Shown here: positions 45,517-55,209 of the stretch, piece by piece
Layout: each line of letters starts with the position of its first letter
Position numbering within the stretch: the first letter of the stretch is position 1
Source: Crateriforma spongiae
GTDB taxonomy: Bacteria > Planctomycetota > Planctomycetia > Pirellulales > Pirellulaceae
Direction of reading: 5' to 3'
Assembly (NCBI RefSeq): GCF_012290005.1
Contig: NZ_JAAXMS010000009.1
Span: forward strand, 186,001-250,000
DNA: 64,000 bases
Notes under the pieces: generated by a model
What the model saw: only the letters and a program-made list of their open reading frames with translations
Database searches by the model: none
What the model was told of the DNA's origin: nothing
Position numbers and translations under genes: made by a program

Positions 45517-46782
45517 TCAGACCATCGTTTCTGCGGGAATCACTTCGCCCCTGGCGATGACCACCAATCCGCTTTCGGTCACCGTGAACCCGCGTGCGGC
45601 ATCAGCGGCCGGATCGAAACCGATTTCGGTTCCCTGCGGGATACTGACCCCTTTATCGACAATCACGCGTCGCAACTTGCAGTGTCGTCCGACGTCCACG
45701 TGATCAAACAGAATGCTGTCTTCGACGCTGGCGTAGCTATTCACCCGGCATCCGGCCCCGATGATGCTGCGTGCGACGCGACCACCGCTGATGATCGCCC
45801 CCTGACAGACGATCGAATCCAGGGCTTCGCCTTTGCGTGAACTGTGGCCTTCGCTGCCGAAGACGAACTTTGGCGGTGGCAACATCGGCTGGAACGAACG
45901 CATCGGCCAAGCCTGGTCGTACAGATTCAACTGCGGGTCGACACCAATCAGATCCATGTTCGCTTCGTAGTAGGCATCGATCGTGCCGACGTCCCGCCAA
46001 TACGCGTCGGCCCCGGCGTGCGGCGTGACGCTGTCTTTGCGATTTTCATCCAGAAACGGAAACGCAAACACGCGGCTGTTGCTGATCGCATCCGGAATGA
46101 TGTTCTTGCCGAAATCGTGCGCGCTGTCGGGCTGGGTCGCGTCGTCGCACAATCGCTCGTACAAGTACCTCGCTTTGAAGACATAGATCCCCATCGACGC
46201 CAAACACACGTCGGGATCCTCCGGCGTGGGGATCGGCTGATCGGGCTTCTCTTGAAACCCCATCAGCTGGCCATCAGGATCGACTTGCATGACGCCAAAC
46301 TGCTTGGCGTCTTCACACCGCACTCGCAACGCGCCGATCGTGATGTCGGCATCGCGATCACGATGGAAATCCACCATCGTCTTGTAATTCATCTTGTAAA
46401 TGTGATCACCCGCCAGCACGACCACATCTTCGGGTTGCTCGCGTTCGATCGCATAGATGTTCTGGTAAACGGCGTCGGCCGTTCCCTGGTACCAGTTGTC
46501 ATCGATCCGCTGTTGGGGCGGAACGACGTCGATGAATTCACCCAGTTCACGGCAAAAGTAGTTCCGCCATGCCAAGTGAATGTGACGGTCCAGCGACTGG
46601 GCCTTGTATTGCGTCAACAACAGCATTCGACGCATGCCACTGTTCAGACAATTGCTAAGCACAAAGTCGACGATTCGGTACAGACCGCCGAACGGCACCG
46701 CCGGCTTTGCCCGGTCTCGGGTCAGCGGTTCCAGTCGCGATCCACGACCGCCCGCCAATATCACCGTCAGAGTGTCTCGCAT
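45517..46782 (-). CDS. glgC: Glucose-1-phosphate adenylyltransferase
   Basis: 421 aa from ATG at 46782 with AAGGA 10 bases upstream; longer frame upstream is not coding. N-terminal VILAGGRGSRLEPLTRDRAKP (pyrophosphorylase loop), PFGGLYRIVDFVLSNCLNSG, and VLAGDHIYKMNY. The C-terminal left-handed beta-helix part shows repeats such as SIVCQGAIISGGRVARSIIG and HVDVGRHCKLRRVIVDKG. Makes ADP-glucose for glycogen. Followed at two bases by the GGDEF gene, an uncommon pairing. Confidence 0.95.
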   Translation of the reverse strand: MRDTLTVILAGGRGSRLEPLTRDRAKPAVPFGGLYRIVDFVLSNCLNSGMRRMLLLTQYKAQSLDRHIHLAWRNYFCRELGEFIDVVPPQQRIDDNWYQGTADAVYQNIYAIEREQPEDVVVLAGDHIYKMNYKTMVDFHRDRDADITIGALRVRCEDAKQFGVMQVDPDGQLMGFQEKPDQPIPTPEDPDVCLASMGIYVFKARYLYERLCDDATQPDSAHDFGKNIIPDAISNSRVFAFPFLDENRKDSVTPHAGADAYWRDVGTIDAYYEANMDLIGVDPQLNLYDQAWPMRSFQPMLPPPKFVFGSEGHSSRKGEALDSIVCQGAIISGGRVARSIIGAGCRVNSYASVEDSILFDHVDVGRHCKLRRVIVDKGVSIPQGTEIGFDPAADAARGFTVTESGLVVIARGEVIPAETMV

Positions 46783-47356
46783 GTTTGGATGTCCTTGCCA
46801 CTGATACTGCGAACCCAGCGATCGTCCCGATTGATCTGTCCGTCGACGCGGGCGGCCGAAATCAACGGTCCGCGACTCCGGCACTTGAGTTATCGGCATT
46901 TGGGCACCGCCGCATCCGAAAACCCGCGATCGAAGGTCCCGATAGTCTAACAAATTGCTAGCGTATCGCCGCGTCGCCACATCACGCCCACCGATCGCCG
47001 GCGGAAGATTCATTCGCGAAATGCGTCCCCCGCTTGAAACAGACGCACGAAGTGGATTGGTATGGAGTTTGCAAATTGGGGGCATTCCAGGAGTCGTTGT
47101 GCCGATTCGGCGGTTTCCGGCACGTTTTCGCATCGTCGATTACGGCGGTTGTGCAAATTTTCCGCGCCGAATGGCCGCCGACACGTGAACCGAATCCCCC
47201 TATCACGTTGTAGAAACGATCACGCTTTTGAAAGTTTGACCGGCCGTGTCGCTACACGGATGACCATCGGCTGGATTTTGACGCCCGCCCCGTGGCGGAT
47301 GATTCGTTTTCACACCCCATCACCCAACATCGTTCTGTCCAGGGAGTTTCCTTCTA
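46783..47356. other. Divergent intergenic region between glgC and the HtrA gene
   Basis: About 570 bases without a credible gene; drives glgC leftward and htrA rightward. Contains a short hairpin CCGTGT-CGCT-ACACGG (47244-47259), about 100 bases before htrA, and two TGCAAATT octamers near 47073 and 47151. No sure promoter element. AGGGAG about 11 bases before the htrA ATG is a good ribosome site. Confidence 0.4.
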
Positions 47357-48898
47357 ATGCAGAAGCAGTTTCACAAGCTCAGTATGGTGCTCGGCGCAAT
47401 GTTGACCGGAGCCCTTCTAACCGGCGTTGTGACCAGTCTGCCATCGGGCCTACGCAGCGATGCGTATGCGGACCAACAGGCCAGCGCCCGAAGTGCCCAA
47501 CAAAATTTGGCCAAGCAAAACCTCAGCACGGCTCAAGATCTTTCGACCGCGTTTCGAAACGTGGCCGACGCCATTCGTCCATCGGTGGTCAGCATCAGTA
47601 CGGCGCGAACGATGCTGGTGCGTGGCGGTGGCGGCATGAACGAATTGCCGCCGGAGTTTCGACGCAGTTTGCCGCCCGGATTCGAAGACTTCTTTGACTT
47701 CGATCGCCGCCGGGGCAACCGCGGAAATTCGTCTCCCGAGCGCCGCCGCATGCAAACCGGCATGGGCAGCGGTGTGATCGTTCGCGCCGACGGTTACATC
47801 CTGACCAATAACCACGTCGTCGCCAACGCCGACGAAGTCACCGTCGAACTAAGCGACGGGACCGAGTTGACCGCGGAAGTCGTCGGCACCGATCCGCCGA
47901 CCGACTTGGCCGTGTTGAAAGTCGACCAAGATGGCTTGATGCCGGTCGCCATCGGCAGCAGCGACAATATCCAAGTCGGTGATTGGGTGCTGGCCATCGG
48001 CAGCCCCTTCGGACTGGATCAAACGGTGACCGCCGGCATCATCAGCGGAAAGAACCGGGTTCAAGGCATCGTCGGTAACGGCAACGGATACGAAGACTTC
48101 CTGCAAACCGATGCCGCGATCAACCCGGGCAATTCCGGCGGACCACTGGTCAACCTGCGTGGCGAATTGGTCGGCATCAATACGGCCATCGCATCGCGCA
48201 GCGGCGGCAACAACGGGATTGGTTTCGCCATCCCCGTGTCGCTGGCCAAGCCGATCCTGTCGTCGATCATCGAAACCGGAAAAGTCCAACGTGGCTTCTT
48301 GGGTGCCCAGGTCGGTGACGTCAACAGCGCGACGTCTGAAGAATTCGGCTTGAAGGTCAAACAGGGCGCGTTGATCAGCAGTGTCTTGGACGACCAGCCG
48401 GCCGCCCAAGCGGGATTGCAACCGGGCGATGTGGTCACCGACATCGATGGCAAGACGATCCGCAGTGGCACGCAATTGCGAAACTATGTCGCCAGCCGCA
48501 AACCGGGATCGACGATCAACATGACCGTCAATCGGAACGGCAACGAGGTTGACATCTCGGTCAAGCTAGGCGAGCTGAACGAAGACGCGATCGCCCTGTT
48601 CAGCGACGGCGGAACTCTGGGCGTGACCGTCCAGCCGCTGACGTCGGACACCGCCAAACGCTACGGCTACGACGCCGATGAAGAAGGGTTGCTGGTGACG
48701 GGTGTCGAAGACGGCAGTGCAGCCGCCGAACACGGCATCCAGCCGGGCGACATCATCAAAAAGGCCAACGGCGAAGACGTCCGCAGCGACAAGGACCTTG
48801 AAAAAGCCGCCGCAGCGGCGCGACAATCGGGCCAGTCCTTGCGGCTGACCGTTCGCCGCGAAAACAGCCTGATGATGATTCCGGTCCCGCTGGACTGA
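47357..48898 (+). CDS. htrA: HtrA/DegP-family serine protease with two PDZ domains
   Basis: 513 aa. Signal or anchor segment near MVLGAMLTGALLTGVVTSL (10-28). Trypsin-like domain: His153 in LTNNHVVAN, Asp183 in PPTDLAVLKVD, Ser260 in INPGNSGGPLVNL. First PDZ about 290-390 (RGFLGAQVGDVNS, AAQAGLQPGDVVTDIDG), second about 415-505 (GVTVQPLTS, AAEHGIQPGDIIKKANG). Periplasmic quality-control protease/chaperone. A Gly-rich, Arg-rich insert (about 87-135, FDRRRGNRGNSSPERRR) lies in the LA-loop position before the catalytic core. Followed by a strong terminator. Confidence 0.95.
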   Translation: MQKQFHKLSMVLGAMLTGALLTGVVTSLPSGLRSDAYADQQASARSAQQNLAKQNLSTAQDLSTAFRNVADAIRPSVVSISTARTMLVRGGGGMNELPPEFRRSLPPGFEDFFDFDRRRGNRGNSSPERRRMQTGMGSGVIVRADGYILTNNHVVANADEVTVELSDGTELTAEVVGTDPPTDLAVLKVDQDGLMPVAIGSSDNIQVGDWVLAIGSPFGLDQTVTAGIISGKNRVQGIVGNGNGYEDFLQTDAAINPGNSGGPLVNLRGELVGINTAIASRSGGNNGIGFAIPVSLAKPILSSIIETGKVQRGFLGAQVGDVNSATSEEFGLKVKQGALISSVLDDQPAAQAGLQPGDVVTDIDGKTIRSGTQLRNYVASRKPGSTINMTVNRNGNEVDISVKLGELNEDAIALFSDGGTLGVTVQPLTSDTAKRYGYDADEEGLLVTGVEDGSAAAEHGIQPGDIIKKANGEDVRSDKDLEKAAAAARQSGQSLRLTVRRENSLMMIPVPLD

Positions 48899-48931
48899 TC
48901 GAATCCGCCGAATCAGGTTCAATTCATCGCC

Positions 48932-48968
48932 ACCGGCCGCATCGTCCATCGATGCGGCCGGTTTCTTG
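48932..48968 (+). terminator. Intrinsic terminator of htrA
   Basis: Perfect 13-bp stem (48932-48944 and 48950-48962, core CCGGCCGCATCG), 5-base loop, followed by TTCTTG on the plus strand. Lies 33 bases beyond the htrA stop and directly before the end of the convergent BNR gene, so it may stop transcription from htrA. Confidence 0.8.
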
Positions 48969-48985
48969 TGCGCAGCCTGCTTCAT

Positions 48986-50581
48986 TCAGGGCGCTGCGTT
49001 CTTCGTTGGCACGGACGCATCGAAATCAATTACTTGCACCGGAGCCTTGTCCGCGTCCATTTGATCGGGCAGCATATGGACGCGTCGGCCGGTCGAATCG
49101 GCAAAGTACAATCGCGAGGGCGACAATTCCGTCGGGTTTCCGTCCGCCCAAAACACAAAGAACGGATCCGCAGCGTCGACGGGATGCCGTACATAGTTGT
49201 GGTTGCGGATACTGTTTTCGGTCACCGCATTTTGTCGTTGCCACGTCGCCCCGGCGTCCCGACTGATCCAGCGAACGATTTCACCACCACCGTGGTCCGC
49301 CTGCGGTCCCGCGTCGGACGGAACCATCACGATCCACTGATCATTGTGAATGATCAGTGATCCCATGTCATAGTTGTGGTCCACCTGCGTGATCTGGTTT
49401 TCGACCCAGGCGGTGTCTGTCCAGCGAACCAGCTTCAATCGACGCGGCGCATTGGGCGGCCCCGGTTCATGTCCGCCGCTGGTGACGATCAAGCATGCCG
49501 GACGTCCTTGGTCATCAAAGACCATATTCTTCAGATACACATTGCGACCGTCCGACTCGTAATCACGGACTCGGCACGAATGGTCGACGTCGACAACGGG
49601 CGTTTCCACTGGGTTGCCTTCGACATCAGTCCAGGTGACGCCGCCGTCGTCGGACTGCAGGTAGTACAAATCCGTTCGCTTATCCACGTTGCCACCGGGA
49701 TGTCTGTTGAAAAATGTCCCGATGCGTTGTCGCCATACGGCACTGGTTTGATAGTGTCCGCCGGCACGGTCCCCGTCACGAAGAATGCCCGCCAGCTTTT
49801 GATCTTCGGTCCAATTCCGCCCGTCGATGCTGCGTTCGATATACAACTCGCGCACACCGGTGTATTTGGTGAAAAGATGCACGAAGGGGGTTTCCAAACC
49901 ATCGATCCACCAAGGCTGAGGATAGGTCAGTTCTTCTTCGCGGATTTGTTCGAACCCGTCGATCGAATACGGACTTCGACTGCGGTACTTGTATCCCGGC
50001 CGCGTTCGACCGCGTCCGCTGACAAAGATCCATAGATAGCCTTGGTCGTCAATCAACAGACTGGGGTTGTCATGCGGGTCGTCGACGCCGCCTTTGTCAT
50101 GCACGACGACGGGGCGGGGCACTTGGCCGGTTCGGTGGTCGTAATACGACACCATGCACAACAGATATCGCTGTTCGTCTTCGGGCGCACCGCCGTAAAC
50201 AAAAAACGTTTTGTCGACCTCGGGGCAGTGAACGGCCAGCGGAACATGCTTGGCGGTGTAAGTGGCCAGACCGCCGGAGTACTTGTCGCCGTAGGGAAAG
50301 GTCGGCTGGCGTCGCATCGGAATGTAACCGCCATCTTCGCCCTGTCCGTAAAACTGGCCCAGCGTGAACCAGATCCCACGATACCCGTTGATCCGGCGTA
50401 CCGATTCGCCGGACACCGTCGATGGATTCGGGCCGACCTCTTGCGCGACGGTCGATATCGCCGGAATAGCCAACCCGACCAGCAACGCGACGGGACCGCA
50501 CCACAAAAGATGACGACGCGGCGGCCCGATTCCAATTCCCGTCGTCAATGCTTGATGCCTGGCCATCGCCTTCTCGTTCAT
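48986..50581 (-). CDS. Secreted BNR-repeat (BNR_4, sialidase-like) protein
   Basis: 531 aa from ATG at 50581 (MNEKAMARHQAL), with an alternative Met at 50566; the longer frame runs into the mutL upstream region. Signal segment LWCGPVALLVGLAIPAISTV cleaved near VAQ. The mature part matches BNR_4-type propellers: INGYRGIWFTLGQFYGQG, PHDNPSLLIDDQGYLWIFVSGRGR, and Asp-box-like SDDGGVTWTD and SRDAGATWQRQ. Likely a periplasmic or extracellular glycan-active or binding protein; substrate unknown. Divergent from mutL. Confidence 0.83.
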   Translation of the reverse strand: MNEKAMARHQALTTGIGIGPPRRHLLWCGPVALLVGLAIPAISTVAQEVGPNPSTVSGESVRRINGYRGIWFTLGQFYGQGEDGGYIPMRRQPTFPYGDKYSGGLATYTAKHVPLAVHCPEVDKTFFVYGGAPEDEQRYLLCMVSYYDHRTGQVPRPVVVHDKGGVDDPHDNPSLLIDDQGYLWIFVSGRGRTRPGYKYRSRSPYSIDGFEQIREEELTYPQPWWIDGLETPFVHLFTKYTGVRELYIERSIDGRNWTEDQKLAGILRDGDRAGGHYQTSAVWRQRIGTFFNRHPGGNVDKRTDLYYLQSDDGGVTWTDVEGNPVETPVVDVDHSCRVRDYESDGRNVYLKNMVFDDQGRPACLIVTSGGHEPGPPNAPRRLKLVRWTDTAWVENQITQVDHNYDMGSLIIHNDQWIVMVPSDAGPQADHGGGEIVRWISRDAGATWQRQNAVTENSIRNHNYVRHPVDAADPFFVFWADGNPTELSPSRLYFADSTGRRVHMLPDQMDADKAPVQVIDFDASVPTKNAAP

Positions 50582-50680
50582 TTGCAGTGTTCTAACTTGA
50601 TCGTGACAGATCAAAAATAAGCGATATTTCAACCGCCGGGGGCTTCGCGGATTCGGGGCCAGCGAATCACACGAAATCGG

Positions 50681-50708
50681 TTGCCACTTGGCATCCTTGC
50701 GGTACATT
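50681..50708 (+). promoter_or_regulatory. Candidate mutL promoter
   Basis: TTGCCA (50681-50686), 16-base spacer, TACATT (50703-50708). A start 7-8 bases beyond would fall almost on the mutL ATG at 50716, suggesting a leaderless message. Unverified. Confidence 0.35.
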
Positions 50709-50715
50709 CAGCGGC

Positions 50716-52701
50716 ATGACATCCATCGCCACAACGCCACCGATCATCCGTCAGTTGCCACCGAATTTGGTCAACCAAATCGCGGCGGGCGAGGTGATCG
50801 AACGCCCCGCATCGGTCGTCAAGGAACTGCTGGAAAATAGCATCGATGCGGGCGCCAAACGGGTCGAACTGACCATCCAAGGCGGCGGCAGTGAACTGAT
50901 CCGAATCAGCGACGATGGATGTGGTATCGCCGATGCGCAAATGCCACTGGCGGTGACCAGCCATGCGACTAGCAAATTGCCGGACGATGAAATGCTGTTT
51001 CATGTCGGCACGCTGGGTTTCCGTGGCGAAGCACTGGCGTCGATTGCCAGCGTGTCGCAAATGACGATCCGCAGCCGTCCCGCCGACGCCGACATCGGCA
51101 GCGAATTGAACGTCCGCGGCGGCGTGATCGAAGGCCCGGCCCCCTGTGGTTGCCCGACCGGCACGGTGATCGAAGTCAAAAACCTGTTCTTCAATACCCC
51201 CGTGCGTCACAAGTTCTTAAAAACGACGCAAACCGAACGGGGACACATCACCGAAGCGTTCACGCGGTTGGCCCTTGCCAACCCCAACGTCCATTTCGTC
51301 TATCGGCAAGGCGAAAAACTGTTACACGACCTGCCACCGACGGTTCGCTGGGCAGACCGGATTGCGGCATTCTTTGGTGCCGAGATTGCCGAATCACTGA
51401 TTCCGGTCCACAGCGACGATTCAGCCATCGGTATCGACGGGTTCGTTTGTGATCCGTCGGTCAGCCGCGGCAACAATCGGATGCAGTACCTGTTTCTAAA
51501 CGGTCGACACATCCGCGACCGTTCGTTGCAACACGCCCTGGGTGAAGCCTATCGAGGCATGTTGATGGTTGGACGCCAGCCGATCTGCTTCCTGCGGTTG
51601 ACCATGCCGCCGTCGATGATCGATGTCAACGTCCACCCGACCAAGCAGGAAGTGAGGTTCACCGATGGCGGACGCGTTTACAGTCGTCTGCTACAAACGC
51701 TTCGCCACCATTTCTTGACCAGCAATCTGACCCAACGCGTGGGCCCACCCGCACCGGTTGAACCACAGGCGCTGCCCAACAGCGGCAGCGAATCCGTGAT
51801 GGGCATGTCGGTCAAAGCAGTGGACCAGCAACGTCAATCCGTCATCAATTGGGCACAAACGGGCCAAGATTCCACCAGCACCCCGGGCCCGATCCCGGAC
51901 TTTCGTCCGTTTCCATCTGGCGGCGCGTCGACCGGATTGCCAAGCAGTCCGACCGTCAACGGCCCCATCGAAACTCCGGTGCAAGATGAAGCAACGGAAA
52001 CACAATCGTCCACGGACGACGTTGCCCCGTGGGATGGTGACGATCCCAGCACTCCGGTGCAATTGCCACCCGATACGACCGAAGCGGGCGCCGCGTCACC
52101 AACGGTCAGCTATCTGGGTTCCCAGGTGCACAATCGGTACTTGGTCACGCAAGACGAAAAGGGCATGGTCGTCATCGATCAGCACGCCCTTCACGAACGG
52201 GTGTTGTACGAACGGGTGTGCCAGAAAGTCTTGCACAGCGGACAACGGTTGGAAGCCCAACGTTTGCTGGTCCCCGAAACCATTGCCCTGACTCCCGGTG
52301 AACATGCCGCGGCGTTGGAAGTTCAGGAAACGCTAGCACAGATCGGTCTGGAAATCGAAGACTTCGGCGGCGACACGATCGCAATCCATTCCTATCCGGC
52401 AATGTTGCCCAAACGCCCGCCGGGCGAAATGCTGCACGTCGTCTTGGAATCACTGCTGGGTGCCGGAAAGCAACCCGACCCCAAAGACCTGCTGAACCAC
52501 CTGTTGGCGACCATCGCATGCAAAGCCGCGGTGAAAGCCGGAGATCCATTGACCAGCGAAGAAATCACCAGCCTGCTGGAACAACGCGACCTGTACCACG
52601 AAACCCATCATTGCCCCCACGGACGACCCACCGCGTTGTTCTTTAGTCTGGACGAACTGGATCGCATGTTCGGGCGACTGGGCCCCCGCGGCCGAAGCTA
52701 A
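50716..52701 (+). CDS. mutL: DNA mismatch repair protein MutL (endonuclease type)
   Basis: 661 aa. GHKL ATPase motifs: NQIAAGEVIERPASVVKELL, LLENSIDAGAKRVEL, DDGCGI, TLGFRGEALASIASVSQ and NLFFNTPVR. C-terminal domain keeps the endonuclease motif DQHALHERVLYE (Asp488 first), plus ACKAAVKAG and CPHGRPT, as in MutL of organisms lacking MutH. Linker 340-460 is Pro/Ser/Thr rich. Acts with MutS to nick the daughter strand. Intact and full length. Confidence 0.97.
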   Translation: MTSIATTPPIIRQLPPNLVNQIAAGEVIERPASVVKELLENSIDAGAKRVELTIQGGGSELIRISDDGCGIADAQMPLAVTSHATSKLPDDEMLFHVGTLGFRGEALASIASVSQMTIRSRPADADIGSELNVRGGVIEGPAPCGCPTGTVIEVKNLFFNTPVRHKFLKTTQTERGHITEAFTRLALANPNVHFVYRQGEKLLHDLPPTVRWADRIAAFFGAEIAESLIPVHSDDSAIGIDGFVCDPSVSRGNNRMQYLFLNGRHIRDRSLQHALGEAYRGMLMVGRQPICFLRLTMPPSMIDVNVHPTKQEVRFTDGGRVYSRLLQTLRHHFLTSNLTQRVGPPAPVEPQALPNSGSESVMGMSVKAVDQQRQSVINWAQTGQDSTSTPGPIPDFRPFPSGGASTGLPSSPTVNGPIETPVQDEATETQSSTDDVAPWDGDDPSTPVQLPPDTTEAGAASPTVSYLGSQVHNRYLVTQDEKGMVVIDQHALHERVLYERVCQKVLHSGQRLEAQRLLVPETIALTPGEHAAALEVQETLAQIGLEIEDFGGDTIAIHSYPAMLPKRPPGEMLHVVLESLLGAGKQPDPKDLLNHLLATIACKAAVKAGDPLTSEEITSLLEQRDLYHETHHCPHGRPTALFFSLDELDRMFGRLGPRGRS

Positions 52702-52749
52702 CCCGCGGTCACATTTGATTCCCAGCGATCCGCCCGTGCCCGACCTTCG

Positions 52750-53763
52750 TCAGGGCAAGCGCAGCCGTTCAATCGACGTTAACTCCGGACCGCCGCCACG
52801 ATTTCCGCTGCCCGACGCGGTGTATAAGAAACCGTCGACTTCGACAAAGCCGCTGCCGTGACGCCCACGGTTCATCGACGGCCAATCCGACCATCTCTGT
52901 TGGTCGGTATCCCAAGCTTCGACTTCGTCGTGCGCCGATTTTTGGTCACCACTCTCGCCACCACCGACCAAGACCTGATCGCCCCAAGTCATCGCCATGT
53001 TGCCCGCACGCGGTGTCGGCAAATTGGGACATTGATCCGGCGGCAGCCAAGACATCGTTTCGAAATCAAACACATCCGCTTGATCGACGGTCAAACCGAA
53101 GACGTTCTTTTCCCGTTGATGAGTCGTCCGGCCACCGATCGCATACAGCCGATCGTTACAGACGACTGCTTGAAAATGATCCCGTGCGTGGGGTGCGTCG
53201 GGCAGCGTTTCCCAATCGCCCGTTTCCGGATCGTAGCTGTCCAGCCAGGGCTGAAAACCGTCAATGTGACCGTTGGTGATCCCGCCGACCAAATAGATTT
53301 TCCCGTTGTAATAGACCGCTCCGGCACCGCCGCGTCGTCGCGCGGTAGGGATTGGATGCAGAAACCGAAACTCATCTTCTTTCGGGTAATAGGCGACCAC
53401 GCGTTCCAGCGGCGTTTCACCGGGATAGCGCCCCGTCATCGCCCCCATCAAGTAGATCACATCACCGACCACGACCGCTTGGAAGTGATGCAATTCCATC
53501 GGCGTGGGTGACATTGCCGTCCAACGACGGATCGCAGGATCGAAAACGTCGACCGGATTGATCCGCCGACCACCGATCAAAAACACTTTGCCGTCATAGG
53601 CGGCCAATGCGGCTTCGTGACGCGCCGTCGGCTGACCTTCCGCCTGGACGGTTTCCCATTGCCAGGGTGATTCCGCACTCACGACATCGAAGCCGTGCAA
53701 TGCCGCGACAAACAAACAGCACCCGAACAACGCGAATGGTGCCGGCTTGTGATTCAATTTCAT
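52750..53763 (-). CDS. Secreted kelch-repeat beta-propeller
   Basis: 337 aa from ATG at 53763 (MKLNHKPAPFALFGCCLFVA), signal peptide to about residue 30. Six kelch-like blades: GKVFLIGGRRINP, VIYLMGAMTG, GKIYLVGGITNGH, DRLYAIGGRTTHQ, QVLVGGGESG and GFLYTASGSG, each followed by a W-containing strand (e.g. TGDWETLP). Periplasmic protein-protein or sugar interaction module; no enzyme site seen. Begins 7 bases after the end of the VanZ fusion gene on the same strand. Confidence 0.87.
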   Translation of the reverse strand: MKLNHKPAPFALFGCCLFVAALHGFDVVSAESPWQWETVQAEGQPTARHEAALAAYDGKVFLIGGRRINPVDVFDPAIRRWTAMSPTPMELHHFQAVVVGDVIYLMGAMTGRYPGETPLERVVAYYPKEDEFRFLHPIPTARRRGGAGAVYYNGKIYLVGGITNGHIDGFQPWLDSYDPETGDWETLPDAPHARDHFQAVVCNDRLYAIGGRTTHQREKNVFGLTVDQADVFDFETMSWLPPDQCPNLPTPRAGNMAMTWGDQVLVGGGESGDQKSAHDEVEAWDTDQQRWSDWPSMNRGRHGSGFVEVDGFLYTASGSGNRGGGPELTSIERLRLP

Positions 53764-53770
53764 GACAGAC

Positions 53771-54790
53771 TCAATTGGGTGTTGGATTGGAATCAAACTG
53801 CAAGCCGATACGGTCGACATACAAAACGGTCGGTTGATCCGGTTGCAGCACTTGCAGACTTAGAAACTTGATCCGGCTTGCATCCAAATCGCGATCATCC
53901 GGACCGGCGATCACTTCGTCGCGATGGATCACTAGGTGCGTTTGCTGGCCACGCGTCAGTCGCCAAGTCCGGCGAAAGGTGTCGGCATGATAGTCGGCGT
54001 GATGCTGATCAATCACCTTCAATACAAAGTCGAACGATTCCGAAGCGGACTCGTCATCTACCAAAACATCCAATTCCAAGGTGTCAAAGCCCGACCAGTC
54101 CGTGGGGACATCGATCAGCGTCGCGGCCGGATGCGGTGATACCGAAAACACAACCTTCATCGACTGTTGGCCGTCGGTCACACCACGCGTCGAGTGTTCG
54201 ACACGACAATCGTCGCAGTGCCAGCGTGCCAAACCTCGCGGCGATTCGAACGAGGCCAGAAGCGGAAACTGTGTCCTGACGCGGGCAAAATCCAATAGTT
54301 CGGCAACGGGATCTTTCCACGCCAGAAACATCGCAAACACGGAAAGCCCCAAACATCCGACCATCCAGCGCCGACGATTGGGATGATTCCATTGACGCAG
54401 CAACACATACAGACTGCACCCCGCCACGATCCCCCAGCCGTTGGCCAATGCATCGTGCAGCCGCCCGGTGCGTCCGGCCCACTGCTGAACCACTTCCATC
54501 GTCGCGCCGAACAGAAACCAAGCCGTCGCGACGATCAGCAGGCGAATCCAGACGTGCTGGGAACGATCATGGATCGGCCACAACCGCCCAAGAAACACCA
54601 GCGTTCCCAGTGCCAAACCGCCGAACAGCGGGGCGTGAACCAAATCGCCCAGGGCCGACGAGGCGCGGCTGTCCATCGGCACCGGCATCAACAACAACCC
54701 CACAACGGCGATGACCACCAGCAACCCGACGGTGATCGCGCGGATCAACGAAACGATCGGCAGACGATCCATCGGTGCGGTCGTTTCCAT
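53771..54790 (-). CDS. VanZ-like membrane protein fused to a carbohydrate-binding-like domain
   Basis: 339 aa from ATG at 54790 (METTAPMDRLPIVSLIR); a start at 54772 is also possible, and the longer frame upstream is not convincing. N-terminal half: about four or five membrane helices (VIAVVGLLLMPVPMDS, HAPLFGGLALGTLVFLG, ATAWFLFGATMEVVQQWAG) with the VanZ pattern E-x-x-Q near the third helix. C-terminal half (about 170-339) is soluble, reading FESPRGLARWHCDDC and YVDRIGLQF, a beta-sandwich CBM/CIA30-like domain. Fused VanZ proteins occur in planctomycetes; role unknown, perhaps cell-surface polymer anchoring. Upstream of the kelch gene. Confidence 0.75.
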   Translation of the reverse strand: METTAPMDRLPIVSLIRAITVGLLVVIAVVGLLLMPVPMDSRASSALGDLVHAPLFGGLALGTLVFLGRLWPIHDRSQHVWIRLLIVATAWFLFGATMEVVQQWAGRTGRLHDALANGWGIVAGCSLYVLLRQWNHPNRRRWMVGCLGLSVFAMFLAWKDPVAELLDFARVRTQFPLLASFESPRGLARWHCDDCRVEHSTRGVTDGQQSMKVVFSVSPHPAATLIDVPTDWSGFDTLELDVLVDDESASESFDFVLKVIDQHHADYHADTFRRTWRLTRGQQTHLVIHRDEVIAGPDDRDLDASRIKFLSLQVLQPDQPTVLYVDRIGLQFDSNPTPN

Positions 54791-55209
54791 GGTGTTCGAA
54801 TCCCAAGACGGCCCGTCGCACGAACATTCGATTCGCACGACGGGCTTTCGGTGTGTGTGTCCGACCCGAAAATGCCCAGGCGACCGTGTTGCCTGGCAGT
54901 CAAGCTGGTTTTCTAGGCCCATCATTTTTCGCGGGGCAGCTTCGGCCAGACGATTTTGGACCATCGGCTCCGGGCCGCCAAAGATCTTCTGCGACAGTTC
55001 CGCACCCAGCCCCCCAATTGCCCCAGGCTCTTGTTAACATGTCCGGATCGCCCGATGTCCGCCGTCGTCATCGATCTGCCGGTGCAACAGGATACAAGCG
55101 GTGTGATCGCATCGTCCATGACGCGTCGTGATCACCGGTGCAACCTGGGCCCCACCTTGCATCTTGCCCTTTTTTGAATTGATTCCCACCCTTCGGAAGG
55201 TACCCAACC

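Noticed and set aside
45844-46950. 368-codon plus-strand open frame
   Set aside because: Antisense to glgC and its upstream region; no domain in the translation.
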